A stretch of 64,000 nucleotides of DNA from Reinekea marina (GTDB lineage: Bacteria; Pseudomonadota; Gammaproteobacteria; Pseudomonadales; Natronospirillaceae). Positions 45,080 to 53,939 of the stretch are shown here, piece after piece. Numbering within the stretch: position 1 is the stretch's first letter; each line of letters opens with the position of its first letter. Under the pieces are notes generated by a model. The model worked only from the letters and a program-made list of their open reading frames with translations, was not told where the DNA came from and did not search any database. The position numbers and the translations under genes were made by a program. The stretch lies in the NCBI RefSeq assembly GCF_030409715.1, contig NZ_JAUFQI010000001.1, positions 1,673,001-1,737,000 on the forward strand, given 5' to 3'.

Positions 45080-48000
45080 ATGTCAGATTTAGCAACAAAC
45101 AAGCTTGTTACAGTCGATCAAGTTCGAGCCTCCTTTTCTAAGTGTATGGTGAAAGACCGTCACGCCTTAAAATTGCAGTGCCAAAAAATTGGGTCGCTAG
45201 AAAAGCAACACAAACCAACGGACTCCGCTCATCAACGCTTAGATACATTATTCCGATCTTCTTCCGAAGCATTTAATAAACGGTCAGAAAACCTTCCTGA
45301 GGTGAATTTAGAAGAAAGCTTGCCGGTTAGCGAACATGCCGAACAAATTCGGGCGGCTATACGCGATCACCAAGTAGTGGTCATTGCAGGTGAAACCGGC
45401 TCAGGTAAAACAACGCAAATACCAAAGTTGTGTTTGCTTGAAGGCAGAGGCATTGCAGGATTAATCGGCCATACCCAACCTCGGCGTTTGGCTGCTCGGT
45501 CGGTTGCTACACGCATCGCAGAAGAGCTCAAGGTAAAGTTAGGTGAAACTGTCGGCTATCAAGTGCGATTTACCGACGAATCGAGCGCGCAAACGGCCAT
45601 CAAGCTAATGACTGACGGGATATTGCTCAGTGAAATACAGCATGATCCTTATTTGAATAAGTACGATACGATCATTATCGATGAAGCACATGAACGCAGT
45701 TTAAATATCGATTTTCTTTTAGGCTACTTAAAGCGCCTGCTGGTTAAGCGAAAAGATCTAAAAGTGATCATCACATCGGCTACTATCGATGTAGAGCGGT
45801 TTTCTAAGCATTTTAACAACGCTCCAGTTATTGAAGTCAGTGGTCGATCTTTTCCTGTCGATGTACTGTATCGGCCTATGAGCACAGAAGAGTCGGATTA
45901 CTCGGCCGACTTGCCGAGCGCTATTCTTGAGGCTGTTGAGGAGATTGAGCAGCTGGAAAAAAGCGGAGAGACCGCCTCGAAAGGCGGGGATATCTTGGTG
46001 TTTTTGCCAGGCGAGCGCGAAATTCGAGAGGCTTTTAATACGCTTAAACAAGGCAATTTATTCAATACCGAGTTGTTACCTTTGTATGCGCGGTTGAGCG
46101 CTAGTGAGCAATTGCGTATTTTTTCTAAGCACAGTGGCCGACGAATCGTGTTGTCAACTAACGTAGCAGAAACCTCGTTGACGGTTCCGGGTATTCACTA
46201 TGTTATAGACACTGGGTTAGCTCGCATGAGCCGATACAGTTATCGTTCAAAAATTCAACGTTTGCCGATTGAAGGGGTATCACAAGCGTCAGCAAACCAA
46301 CGTGCTGGACGCTGTGGTCGAGTTGCACCGGGTTTGTGTATACGTCTATACAGCGAAGAAGATTTTCAAACGCGCCCAGAATTTACAGATCCTGAGATTC
46401 TGCGAACCAATTTGGCATCCGTTATTTTGCAAATGCTAAATATGCGCTTAGGGCAAGTGGAAGATTTTCCATTTGTTGAGCCACCCGATGCTCGGATGAT
46501 TCGCGATGGTTATACCTTACTTAACGAATTAGCCGCGGTTCAAAAAAATGGTAAGTTAACCTCAATAGGTAAAGACTTAGCCAGGTTACCCGTTGACCCT
46601 CGTATTGGTCGTATGGTGATAGCGGCTAACCAACAAGGCTCCTTAAACGAAGTATTGATAATTGCCAGCGCACTGTCGGTGCCCGATCCTCGTGAGCGCC
46701 CGCAAGATAAACAGCAAGCGGCAACCGAAAAGCATGCACAAGATAAAGACCCCGACTCGGATTTCATTGCCTTTGTAAATTTGTGGAATCGTTATGAAGA
46801 GCAGCGCCAATCGTTGTCGCAAAACCAGCTTAGAAAATACTGTAAAACACAGTTTCTAAATTATTTGCGTATGCGTGAGTGGCGCGATATTCACCGGCAA
46901 TTGTTTTTAATGTGCAAAGAGTTAGGCTTTAAATTAAATGCGCAGCCCGCGGGTTATGAGGCCATTCATAAAGGTCTACTGGCAGGTCTATTGAGCCAAA
47001 TTGCAACGTATAAAGAAGAAAAAACTTACACCGCCGCGCGAGGCCGACATTGTGTGATACACCCATCATCAGTGCATCGTCGTAGAGGTCCAAAGTGGTT
47101 TGTAACCGCCGAGCTGGTAGAAACCACACAGGTTTTTGCGCGCACAGTAGCGAAAATAGAGCCAAGTTGGGTAGAACCGCTGGCTTCTCATTTGGTCAAA
47201 CGTAATTACTCTGAGCCGCATTATGAGAAAAAGCAAGGGCAGGTAACTGCAAAAGAAACTGTTTTACTTTACGGTTTACCCATTGTTGCATCACGCTCAG
47301 TACATTATGGGCGAATAGATCCTGATTTATCGCGCGAAATATTTATTCGCAGCGCCTTGGTTGAAGGTGAGCTCACCACAAAAGCACCCTTTTTTAAGTA
47401 CAATCAGCGCTTACTCGAAGATGTTTTAGATTTAGAAGACAAGGCGCGCCGAAAAGATATTCTAGTCGATGAAGATACGTTGTATCAATTCTATGATGAA
47501 AAACTACCACACGATATCGTGAACAACTCTGGGTTTCATGCTTGGCTTAAAAAACAGCCTAAAGATGCACTCAACTTTGATCCAACCTTACTGGTTTCAG
47601 ACAATGCTTCTAATGTTAGTGATCAGGCGTTTCCCGACACCTTGAATATGAATGGCATGGTTCTGCCATTAAATTATCGCTTTGAACCCGGGCATGAAAA
47701 AGATGGCGTGACTTTAAAAGTACCGGCAGCTGCGGTAGCGCAACTTTCCAAAGCACAATTAAGTTGGTTGGTTCCTGGACTGCTACGTGAAAAAATTACA
47801 GCGCTGTTAAAAGGCCTGCCAAAATCTTATCGACGTAACTTTGTACCCGTGCCTAACTATGTAGATGCCTTAATGCAATCAATTGAGCCCAGTGATGAAC
47901 CAATACACAAAGTGATTACTGAGCGACTTTTTAGAATGACAGGGATTCGGGTTCCTGAAGATCAGTGGCCGGAAGAGCGGATAACCGATCATTTAAGGTT

Positions 48001-48994
48001 TCGGTATGAAGTTGTCAATGATCAAGGTAAAGTCGTTGCAGCCGGGCGTAATGTTGATGAACTCCTGAAGCCCGCCAATGATGCCGCTCAGTCACAAACA
48101 TCGACACCTAAAAAAGAACAGGCGACCATTAAGAGCGATACCGAATGGTCTTTTGGAGAGCTGCCCGAGTTTGAGCACCATATGCAAGCGGGCATTAAAA
48201 TTCAAATGTACCCGGCTTTAGTTGATAAAGTCTCTTCTGTCAGTAGAGAGCGGTTTACCAGCCAAGATTGGGCCGCTCATGAGCATCAAAAAGGAGTGTG
48301 GCGCTTAGCGCAGTTTGCTTACCAGCAGCCGTTGAACTTTTTAGCGAAAAATTTACCTAAGTTTAAAGAATCCGCATTATTGTTTGCACCTTACGGAAAA
48401 GCCGACGCGTTAAAGCAAGATATATTAATGGGTACTGTGCAAAAAACGTTAGACGCCTCTACAAATATACCGAGATCAAAGCTTGAGTTTGAAGCATGGA
48501 TAGAAAGCCGGCGTGGGGATTTGGTGGAGCGTGGTGAAACGTTGGCCTTGCAAGTACATGAGCAGTTACTCGTGCATCACCGCATCAGAAAGCAATTGAA
48601 AGGTAAAATGAGCTTTACCACAGCCTTTATTTTTGCGGATGTCGCCAGCCAACTCGATAATTTAATCTACCCTGGTTACATCAGTGCGACAGAAGGCTCA
48701 GTATTTAACGAACTACTGCGTTACCTTAATGGTGCGGAAGCCCGTTTAAATCGAACGTCGGGGATTCCTGCCTCGGAAAATATGGTGGTAGACGAATTAC
48801 AAGAAATCTGGCAACGTTTCAAAGTAAAGCAAGCCACTAGTATGAAAATGCAACAGTATTCTCCGGAGCTAATGGACTATCGATGGATGATTGAAGAGTA
48901 TAGAGTGTCATTGTTTGCACAAAAGTTAGGCACTCGCTTTCCGATTTCGGCAAAACGGCTAGAAAAACAATGGCAAAAGGTGAAGGACTCATGA
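45080..48994 (+). CDS. hrpA: ATP-dependent RNA helicase HrpA (DEAH box)
   Basis: A 1304-residue DEAH-box helicase. It has GETGSGKTTQIPKLC (motif I), TQPRRLAARSVA (Ia), DEAH (II), ITSATID (III), LSTNVAETSLTVPG (V), and QRAGRCGRV (VI). HA2/OB-fold domains follow, then the long DUF3418 C-terminal region found in HrpA. In E. coli it acts on mRNA and helps resolve stalled ribosomes. Overlaps the next hydrolase gene by 4 bases. Confidence 0.96.
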   Translation: MSDLATNKLVTVDQVRASFSKCMVKDRHALKLQCQKIGSLEKQHKPTDSAHQRLDTLFRSSSEAFNKRSENLPEVNLEESLPVSEHAEQIRAAIRDHQVVVIAGETGSGKTTQIPKLCLLEGRGIAGLIGHTQPRRLAARSVATRIAEELKVKLGETVGYQVRFTDESSAQTAIKLMTDGILLSEIQHDPYLNKYDTIIIDEAHERSLNIDFLLGYLKRLLVKRKDLKVIITSATIDVERFSKHFNNAPVIEVSGRSFPVDVLYRPMSTEESDYSADLPSAILEAVEEIEQLEKSGETASKGGDILVFLPGEREIREAFNTLKQGNLFNTELLPLYARLSASEQLRIFSKHSGRRIVLSTNVAETSLTVPGIHYVIDTGLARMSRYSYRSKIQRLPIEGVSQASANQRAGRCGRVAPGLCIRLYSEEDFQTRPEFTDPEILRTNLASVILQMLNMRLGQVEDFPFVEPPDARMIRDGYTLLNELAAVQKNGKLTSIGKDLARLPVDPRIGRMVIAANQQGSLNEVLIIASALSVPDPRERPQDKQQAATEKHAQDKDPDSDFIAFVNLWNRYEEQRQSLSQNQLRKYCKTQFLNYLRMREWRDIHRQLFLMCKELGFKLNAQPAGYEAIHKGLLAGLLSQIATYKEEKTYTAARGRHCVIHPSSVHRRRGPKWFVTAELVETTQVFARTVAKIEPSWVEPLASHLVKRNYSEPHYEKKQGQVTAKETVLLYGLPIVASRSVHYGRIDPDLSREIFIRSALVEGELTTKAPFFKYNQRLLEDVLDLEDKARRKDILVDEDTLYQFYDEKLPHDIVNNSGFHAWLKKQPKDALNFDPTLLVSDNASNVSDQAFPDTLNMNGMVLPLNYRFEPGHEKDGVTLKVPAAAVAQLSKAQLSWLVPGLLREKITALLKGLPKSYRRNFVPVPNYVDALMQSIEPSDEPIHKVITERLFRMTGIRVPEDQWPEERITDHLRFRYEVVNDQGKVVAAGRNVDELLKPANDAAQSQTSTPKKEQATIKSDTEWSFGELPEFEHHMQAGIKIQMYPALVDKVSSVSRERFTSQDWAAHEHQKGVWRLAQFAYQQPLNFLAKNLPKFKESALLFAPYGKADALKQDILMGTVQKTLDASTNIPRSKLEFEAWIESRRGDLVERGETLALQVHEQLLVHHRIRKQLKGKMSFTTAFIFADVASQLDNLIYPGYISATEGSVFNELLRYLNGAEARLNRTSGIPASENMVVDELQEIWQRFKVKQATSMKMQQYSPELMDYRWMIEEYRVSLFAQKLGTRFPISAKRLEKQWQKVKDS

Positions 48995-49914
48995 CCCCGA
49001 CGATTCGCGAAGAACGTCTAAAAATACCCACTGTACATGGTGGGCAATTGTTCTTAAGGTGTATAGAGCAACAAGAAAGTTCGCGCGCCGTAGTGCTAAT
49101 GTTGCATGGCCTTGGAAGCTCAGGCGATGTATTTATTGGTGAAGGGCATGGTTTAGCGAATTATTTAAGTGAATTAGGCTTCACCTGTTATGTACCCGAT
49201 TTAATTGGCCATGGTCAAAGTTGGCCGCATATTAGTCGTCACCTAGAGCACAGTGTGCACGATATCGTCGAAGAAGACTTAGTGCGTATATTTTCTCAAA
49301 TAGAAAAAACACTCAACGGCCGTCCATTGTATGTGGTGGGGCAAGGCTTTGGTTCTGTGTTGCTGCTATCCGCCTTTGCTAAGCACCCACTCATCCAGAA
49401 ATTGACGGAAGGGTTCGTTCACTTTAATGCGCGACGAAGTACAACCATTTCGGGGGCTAGCCATCGATTGCTGTCTAAAGCATTGTGGCGAAAGTTAATG
49501 AATGGAGTTGGGGCGGTACGAGGTGACGTACCCTTACATTGGACATCGCAAGCGAATCAACCAGAGGCTTTAAGCTGGTATCGGACCTTTCTAAATTGGT
49601 CAGAAGGCGATTGGGTCGACGAAGTCGATCAATTTAATTATGCCGCCAAAATCAGGGCGCTCACTTTACCTCCCAGCTTGTATTTAGCCTCACGCAGCCA
49701 AGGTTATTGGTCTAACACCGCTGATGTACGTGAGTTTATGCGAGAGTTGGGCACTCATAACGCGCGAATGCTCATTTTAGCCAAAGGCGACGGTAATTTA
49801 CGCAACTACAATAGCCTTTCGATGCTGCAACATGATGATGCCTGGGTCGATCATTTCCCTGTAATTCTCGATTGGTTAAATGAACGGATTCGTCAACAAG
49901 GTCAACCTGTTTAA
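48991..49914 (+). CDS. Alpha/beta hydrolase fold protein lacking the nucleophile serine
   Basis: A 307-residue alpha/beta-hydrolase/lysophospholipase-like protein. LMLHGLGSSGDVF is the oxyanion region, and the nucleophile elbow reads VVGQGFGSVLL, so G119 stands where the catalytic Ser of GxSxG belongs and Gln replaces the preceding His. A candidate catalytic His region (HDDAWVDHFPVILDW) is kept near the C terminus. The frame is otherwise intact and clean, so this looks like a non-hydrolytic member rather than a pseudogene. ATG 48991 overlaps the hrpA stop (ATGA) and is preferred to ATG 48970. Confidence 0.82.
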   Translation: MTPTIREERLKIPTVHGGQLFLRCIEQQESSRAVVLMLHGLGSSGDVFIGEGHGLANYLSELGFTCYVPDLIGHGQSWPHISRHLEHSVHDIVEEDLVRIFSQIEKTLNGRPLYVVGQGFGSVLLLSAFAKHPLIQKLTEGFVHFNARRSTTISGASHRLLSKALWRKLMNGVGAVRGDVPLHWTSQANQPEALSWYRTFLNWSEGDWVDEVDQFNYAAKIRALTLPPSLYLASRSQGYWSNTADVREFMRELGTHNARMLILAKGDGNLRNYNSLSMLQHDDAWVDHFPVILDWLNERIRQQGQPV

Positions 49915-49925
49915 AAGGAAGTAGG

Positions 49926-50348
49926 GTGAAATATATTCGTATATCTACTGATCCATCGGATATGGATATCGATCTAATTCACAGTTTTTTATCCACTCAA
50001 GCTCGATGGTGTACGGGTATCCCGCGAACGATCGTTGAAAAAGCCATTGCGAATAGCCTGTGTTTTGGTGTTTTTCTGAACGGTACCCAAGTTGGATTCT
50101 GCCGAATGGTAACCGATTTTGCGACCTTTGGTAATTTAGTTGATGTATTTGTAGTCCCAGAGCACCAAGGTAAAGGGTACTGCCAAATGATGTTAGCAGA
50201 AGTTAATAACCACCCTGAGCTACAAGGGCTGAGACGCATCATGCTTGCCACATCCGACAAACATGCATTGTATGAAAAAGCTGGCTTTAAACCTTTATTA
50301 AAGCCAGAAATATTTATGGAGAAGTTTAACCCTCTTGTTTATAAGTAG
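49926..50348 (+). CDS. GNAT family N-acetyltransferase
   Basis: A 140-residue single-domain acetyltransferase. The acetyl-CoA site is VVPEHQGKGYCQMML (Q/RxxGxG/A type) after LVDVFV, and ALYEKAGFKPL closes the fold. The start is GTG 49926 with AAGGAAGTAG upstream. It lies 11 bases after the Ser-less hydrolase, so it is probably in the hrpA transcript. Substrate unknown. Confidence 0.88.
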   Translation: MKYIRISTDPSDMDIDLIHSFLSTQARWCTGIPRTIVEKAIANSLCFGVFLNGTQVGFCRMVTDFATFGNLVDVFVVPEHQGKGYCQMMLAEVNNHPELQGLRRIMLATSDKHALYEKAGFKPLLKPEIFMEKFNPLVYK

Positions 50349-50376
50349 CTAAAACTTGATAAAGTGAGTGTAAACA

Positions 50377-50817
50377 ATGGACATAAGAGTAGTAAACCGA
50401 ATAGATATTGGTGAATGGGCAGAGCTAAGAAATGAGCTTTGGCCTAGCTCGGTAGATCAACATAAGAGAGATTTAACACAATACTTTCAAGGTAAATCAA
50501 CCCAAATTAATCACGCCTATTTGAGCTTCAATAATGGTGAAATTGTTGGGTTTATAGAATTGAATGTTAGAAATTATGCCGAAGGGAGCTCCGAACCTAG
50601 AGTCCCTTTTGTAGAAGGGTGGTACGTGAAACCTGATTTTCAAGGAACAGGAATTGGAAAAGCGTTGATGGAAGCGGCCGAGCAATGGGCTATAAAGTCA
50701 GGTTATCACGAGTTAGCAAGCGATACTGAATTTTCTAATGAAAAAAGTATTGCACTGCATAAAGAATTAGGGTTTAAGGAAGTAGAACGAGTTGTTTGTT
50801 TTTTAAAGAAACTTTGA
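50377..50817 (+). CDS. Aminoglycoside 6'-N-acetyltransferase-like GNAT protein
   Basis: A 146-residue GNAT protein whose pattern follows AAC(6')-I enzymes. WAELRNELWPSS comes near the start, then FIELNVRNYAEGS, FVEGWYVKPDFQGTGIGKAL (acetyl-CoA loop), ASDTEFSN and ALHKELGFKEVERVVCFLKKL. AAC(6')-I acetylates the 6' amino group of kanamycin/amikacin-type drugs; chromosomal versions are known as intrinsic genes in several gammaproteobacteria. No integron attC site flanks it. Resistance activity is inferred from family resemblance only. Confidence 0.8.
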   Translation: MDIRVVNRIDIGEWAELRNELWPSSVDQHKRDLTQYFQGKSTQINHAYLSFNNGEIVGFIELNVRNYAEGSSEPRVPFVEGWYVKPDFQGTGIGKALMEAAEQWAIKSGYHELASDTEFSNEKSIALHKELGFKEVERVVCFLKKL

Positions 50818-50869
50818 GTGCTCATTAGTATTTTAAATGTAACCATTGAATTGAAGTAATAAAGAACAA

Positions 50870-51427
50870 ATGAATTACAAGCAAAAGATAAAAGAAATTA
50901 TCACCTCAGATAATCAAAGAATGAAGGTGCTCAATGCGGTTCAGTCTATAGGGTTACCTGATGGTATAGTCGCAGCAGGCTTTGTAAGGAATGCTGTTTG
51001 GGATTTTCTATATGGAATCGAGACACCGTTAAATGATATCGACGTTATTTATTTTTGTGAATCGGATATTTCAGAAGAAAAAGACTTAATGTTGGAGCAT
51101 CAACTATTCGAGCTTGAGCCTGATTTTCCTTGGTCGGTAAAGAATCAAGCCAGAATGCATATAAGAAATGGAGATGCACCTTATAAACATTGCTTGAACG
51201 CCATGAATTTTTGGCCTGAAAAGCAGACGGCAGTGGGCGCTTACCTTAATCCATTAAACGACCTGGAAATTATAAGTAGCTTTAACCTTTCGCTGTTGTT
51301 TAATGGGGAAATTGAATATAACCCTGCTCGATCTTTGGATGTGTTTAATAAAAGAGTTACTTCAAAAAAATGGCTAACTAATTGGCCCTTGTTGAAAGTT
51401 AAGACCAGTACTCTATGTACTCAGTAA
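50870..51427 (+). CDS. Nucleotidyltransferase-like protein (COG3575 / DUF925 type)
   Basis: A 185-residue protein. GIVAAGFVRNAVWDFLYG and NDIDVIYFC give the G-x(n)-DxD pattern of the nucleotidyltransferase fold, and MHIRNGDAPYKHCLNAMNFWPEKQTAVG is the conserved body of this subgroup. The C-terminal ARSLDVFNKRVTSKKWLTNWP matches the usual ending. Substrate and role are not known. Base composition looks more AT-rich than the housekeeping genes nearby. It overlaps the following GNAT gene by 13 bases. Confidence 0.82.
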   Translation: MNYKQKIKEIITSDNQRMKVLNAVQSIGLPDGIVAAGFVRNAVWDFLYGIETPLNDIDVIYFCESDISEEKDLMLEHQLFELEPDFPWSVKNQARMHIRNGDAPYKHCLNAMNFWPEKQTAVGAYLNPLNDLEIISSFNLSLLFNGEIEYNPARSLDVFNKRVTSKKWLTNWPLLKVKTSTLCTQ

Positions 51428-51864
51428 AGTTAAGAAAAGCAAAACCTTCTGACTTCGACCCATTGGTTGAACTGTTTACTAATGCACGCGTTCGAAAATA
51501 CTTAGGAGGTGTGTTGAGAAGGGAAGACGCTGAACTTAGAGCCGAAAATTACATTGTTTCTAAGCGGGATACAGACTTTGTAGTTGAAGTAGAGGGCGAT
51601 TTTTGTGGGTTGATTACTCTTTCCTCTCACATTGAAGAACCCGGCACTGAAGTATCCTTCCAATTCTTACCAAACGCCTATGGTAAGGGCATTGCTAATG
51701 AATCACTTACAAAAGTGAAAAGCCTTATATCAGATCGAATAGTAGCAGAAACTCAACTAGCGATTATTTCCTCTCGAAAGTTACTGAATCGATTAGGGTT
51801 TATTGAGGTTAAACAAGTTTCCCGCCACACAGAGCAGCAAGTAATAGCTGTGTTAGAAAAGTAG
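51415..51864 (+). CDS. GNAT family N-acetyltransferase
   Basis: A 149-residue RimJ/RimL-like acetyltransferase: VKLRKAKPSDFDPLVELF at the start, VRKYLGG, VSFQFLPNAYGKGIANESL as the acetyl-CoA segment, and NRLGFIEV near the end. ATG 51415 lies inside the 3' end of the nucleotidyltransferase gene. Substrate unknown. Confidence 0.82.
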   Translation: MYSVKLRKAKPSDFDPLVELFTNARVRKYLGGVLRREDAELRAENYIVSKRDTDFVVEVEGDFCGLITLSSHIEEPGTEVSFQFLPNAYGKGIANESLTKVKSLISDRIVAETQLAIISSRKLLNRLGFIEVKQVSRHTEQQVIAVLEK

Positions 51865-51905
51865 CTTCATAGAATGAAATAGACCGTTAAAATTTTTTTC
51901 AGCAT

Positions 51906-52529
51906 TTAGTCTCGGTAATTTTCTTTCTTTGCATAAGGTAATCGCTCAATAATTTGAGTTTTGTGATAGCTGTCTAAGCCGCTCACCGTAACCGTGTTTA
52001 ATGCTTCCAAATCTATAAAACCATCTTCTTGAATCGCGCCATCTTTCACATGTAAGTCAATAATTTCCCCAATGACCAGTTCGGTACCGTTGATGGCAAG
52101 GTGCTGGTGCTCTCTAAACTGTACAGCATATTTTAAGTGGCTCTGGGCAACAAAAGGCGCTTTAAAGTCGGCTAGGGTTTCAGGTGTTAAGCCGGTCATG
52201 GTGAATTCAGATTCTTCTTTATCGTATCGTGCTGAGGTTTGATGCGCTTGCGAAACAATATCTGCGTTTACTTGGTTTATGGTATAAACCTTGGTTTCTA
52301 AAATATTCTCAAAGGTGTGTCTAGCTACACTGTGGGGGCGAATGATCATGCCAACCAAAGGAGGGTGAGCGCCTAGATGGAATACTGAGCTGACAATGGC
52401 CAGATTAGTTTGGCCTTGTGAGTCTTGCGTGCCAATTAGGTTTGCACTTTTAAAACCAGAAAGTGAGTTAATAAGGTGCGCTCTAAAGCGGCTGTCGAGT
52501 GTCGCCAATGATTCTTGAGAGTAGTGCAT
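51906..52529 (-). CDS. Flavin reductase family protein (FMN-binding)
   Basis: A 207-residue protein of the split-barrel flavin reductase family. NLIGTQDSQGQTNLAIVSSVFHLGAHPPLVG is the FMN-binding core, in which NLAIVSS and PPLVGMIIRP are typical; HTFENILETKVYTIN follows. AAGGATG precedes ATG 52529. It starts 9 bases after the SDR gene, so the two form an operon. Electron partner unknown. Confidence 0.87.
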   Translation of the reverse strand: MHYSQESLATLDSRFRAHLINSLSGFKSANLIGTQDSQGQTNLAIVSSVFHLGAHPPLVGMIIRPHSVARHTFENILETKVYTINQVNADIVSQAHQTSARYDKEESEFTMTGLTPETLADFKAPFVAQSHLKYAVQFREHQHLAINGTELVIGEIIDLHVKDGAIQEDGFIDLEALNTVTVSGLDSYHKTQIIERLPYAKKENYRD

Positions 52530-52538
52530 TAAACATCC

Positions 52539-53270
52539 TTACCAGTTTATTGGTTTACCTTGCCAGTCAATATACGCAGGTTCGTTGGGTTTCGTAAACT
52601 GTTGGGCGTTGCTAAGCAAATTAAACAGTTGATTGGCTACAAATTCTGGGCTGAACAACTTATGTTCGGGTAAGTTTTTCTGAAACGGTTTGGATAATGC
52701 CGTGTCAGTGGTACAAGGGTGAAAAAGTACCAGCCGTGTGTTTTTGGAACGTCTTGATAACTCAATCGCTGCGGTTTTAAATAGCATGTTCAATGCCGAT
52801 TTTGAGGCGCGATAACTGTACCAACCGCCTAGCTGATTATCCTCTATGCTTCCAACTCGAGCTCTAAGGGCTGTGATTGTGCAATCATGGTTATGATTCA
52901 GCAACGGAAATACAGCTTGCAAGCACAGCAATGGCGTAAGTGTATTGGCAGTAAAAAGCTGTTGAAAATAATTGGCATCAATATCTTCTAAGCGTTTTTC
53001 GGGTTGATTACTAAGGGTATGAAGTACGCCGTTGAATAGGATAATTTGGTGTGGCCTTACATTAAGTTGATGCAACTGTTCAGAAACCCTGTTTAAGCTT
53101 TCTGGCGAGTAATTGCAGTGCAAATATTCCACTGCATTTTTCATAGGGTTTTGACGGCTCACGGCGTATATTGTCGCATTAGGCTCTTTATCTAATATAT
53201 GTGATATATACGCTTTTGAAATTGCGCTGTTGGCACCGAACAGTAGGTAGTGTCTAGTCATTGTATTCAT
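52539..53270 (-). CDS. Short-chain dehydrogenase/reductase, C-factor-like
   Basis: A 243-residue SDR. LLFGANSAISKAYI is a variant of the TGxxxGxG cofactor loop, LFNGVL stands in place of NNAG, and YSYRASKSALN has the catalytic Tyr and Lys. FHPCTTDTALSKPF after the active site is the CsgA/C-factor-type pattern. Substrate unknown. ATG 53270 and ATG 53261 are both possible starts. Confidence 0.87.
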   Translation of the reverse strand: MNTMTRHYLLFGANSAISKAYISHILDKEPNATIYAVSRQNPMKNAVEYLHCNYSPESLNRVSEQLHQLNVRPHQIILFNGVLHTLSNQPEKRLEDIDANYFQQLFTANTLTPLLCLQAVFPLLNHNHDCTITALRARVGSIEDNQLGGWYSYRASKSALNMLFKTAAIELSRRSKNTRLVLFHPCTTDTALSKPFQKNLPEHKLFSPEFVANQLFNLLSNAQQFTKPNEPAYIDWQGKPINW

Positions 53271-53414
53271 TGCTCGGTTACTTTTAGATTCGTAGTTTCA
53301 TACGTTAAGATTAGCGCTGTAGATCATAATATTATGTTTTACGCGTCGAAAATTTCTAAAAAATAACGATGCAATGTAAGAAAGTCCTCTTATATTGTTT
53401 AAATTAGGGGCTCA

Positions 53415-53894
53415 ATGATGATTAGCTTACGAAAATTCGAAGAGGCAGATCGCTCGGCCGTATTAGCCTTGTCAGTTGCAACGAGTCAAGTGCCATTTGT
53501 TGGCGAGGTAGCTGAGCTACTTCAAGAGGTCGAAGGAATGCATCGCCAAGTGATAGAAAACCAAGATAAAGGCATAGTTGGATTTTTTCGGTTTGATACT
53601 AACTTTGCGAAGTGCCATGAATTTGCCAGCAAAACTGAGTTGGGGGTGCGATCATTTTTCATCGATCAGCGTTATCAGGGCAGGGGGTTTGGTCAACAGG
53701 CTTGCAAAGCTATTCGTGAATATGCAACAAAACACTTTGCTGAATTTAATACTGCGGTATTGACCGTAAACTGCAAAAATCCGAGTGCAATTAATGCCTA
53801 TATTAAAGCTGGCTTTATTGATTCAGGGGAGTTGTACTTGGGCGGTACTGCTGGGCCGCAACATATTATGCGTATGGCATTGAATAAGATTTGA
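53415..53894 (+). CDS. GNAT family N-acetyltransferase
   Basis: A 159-residue acetyltransferase. SFFIDQRYQGRGFGQQACKAI is the acetyl-CoA-binding motif region, and LTVNCKNPSAINAYIKAGF is the classic motif B of the family. AGGGG precedes two adjacent ATG codons (53415 and 53418). It is the fourth GNAT gene within 4 kb. Substrate unknown. Confidence 0.88.
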   Translation: MMISLRKFEEADRSAVLALSVATSQVPFVGEVAELLQEVEGMHRQVIENQDKGIVGFFRFDTNFAKCHEFASKTELGVRSFFIDQRYQGRGFGQQACKAIREYATKHFAEFNTAVLTVNCKNPSAINAYIKAGFIDSGELYLGGTAGPQHIMRMALNKI

Positions 53895-53900
53895 AGTTAA

Positions 53901-53928
53901 AGGAATACCCGAGGGTATTCCTTTTTTT
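53901..53928. terminator. Rho-independent terminator
   Basis: AGGAATACCC (53901-53910) / GGGTATTCCT (53913-53922) followed by seven T residues. It ends the GNAT transcript and, from the other side, may end the convergent chemoreceptor. Confidence 0.92.
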
Positions 53929-53939
53929 GTAGGGGTGCT

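Noticed and set aside
49915..53414. Integron-like gene cassette array
   Set aside because: The gaps between the GNAT and nucleotidyltransferase genes are 11-53 bases or overlaps, too short for attC sites, and no integrase or core-site inverted repeats were seen.
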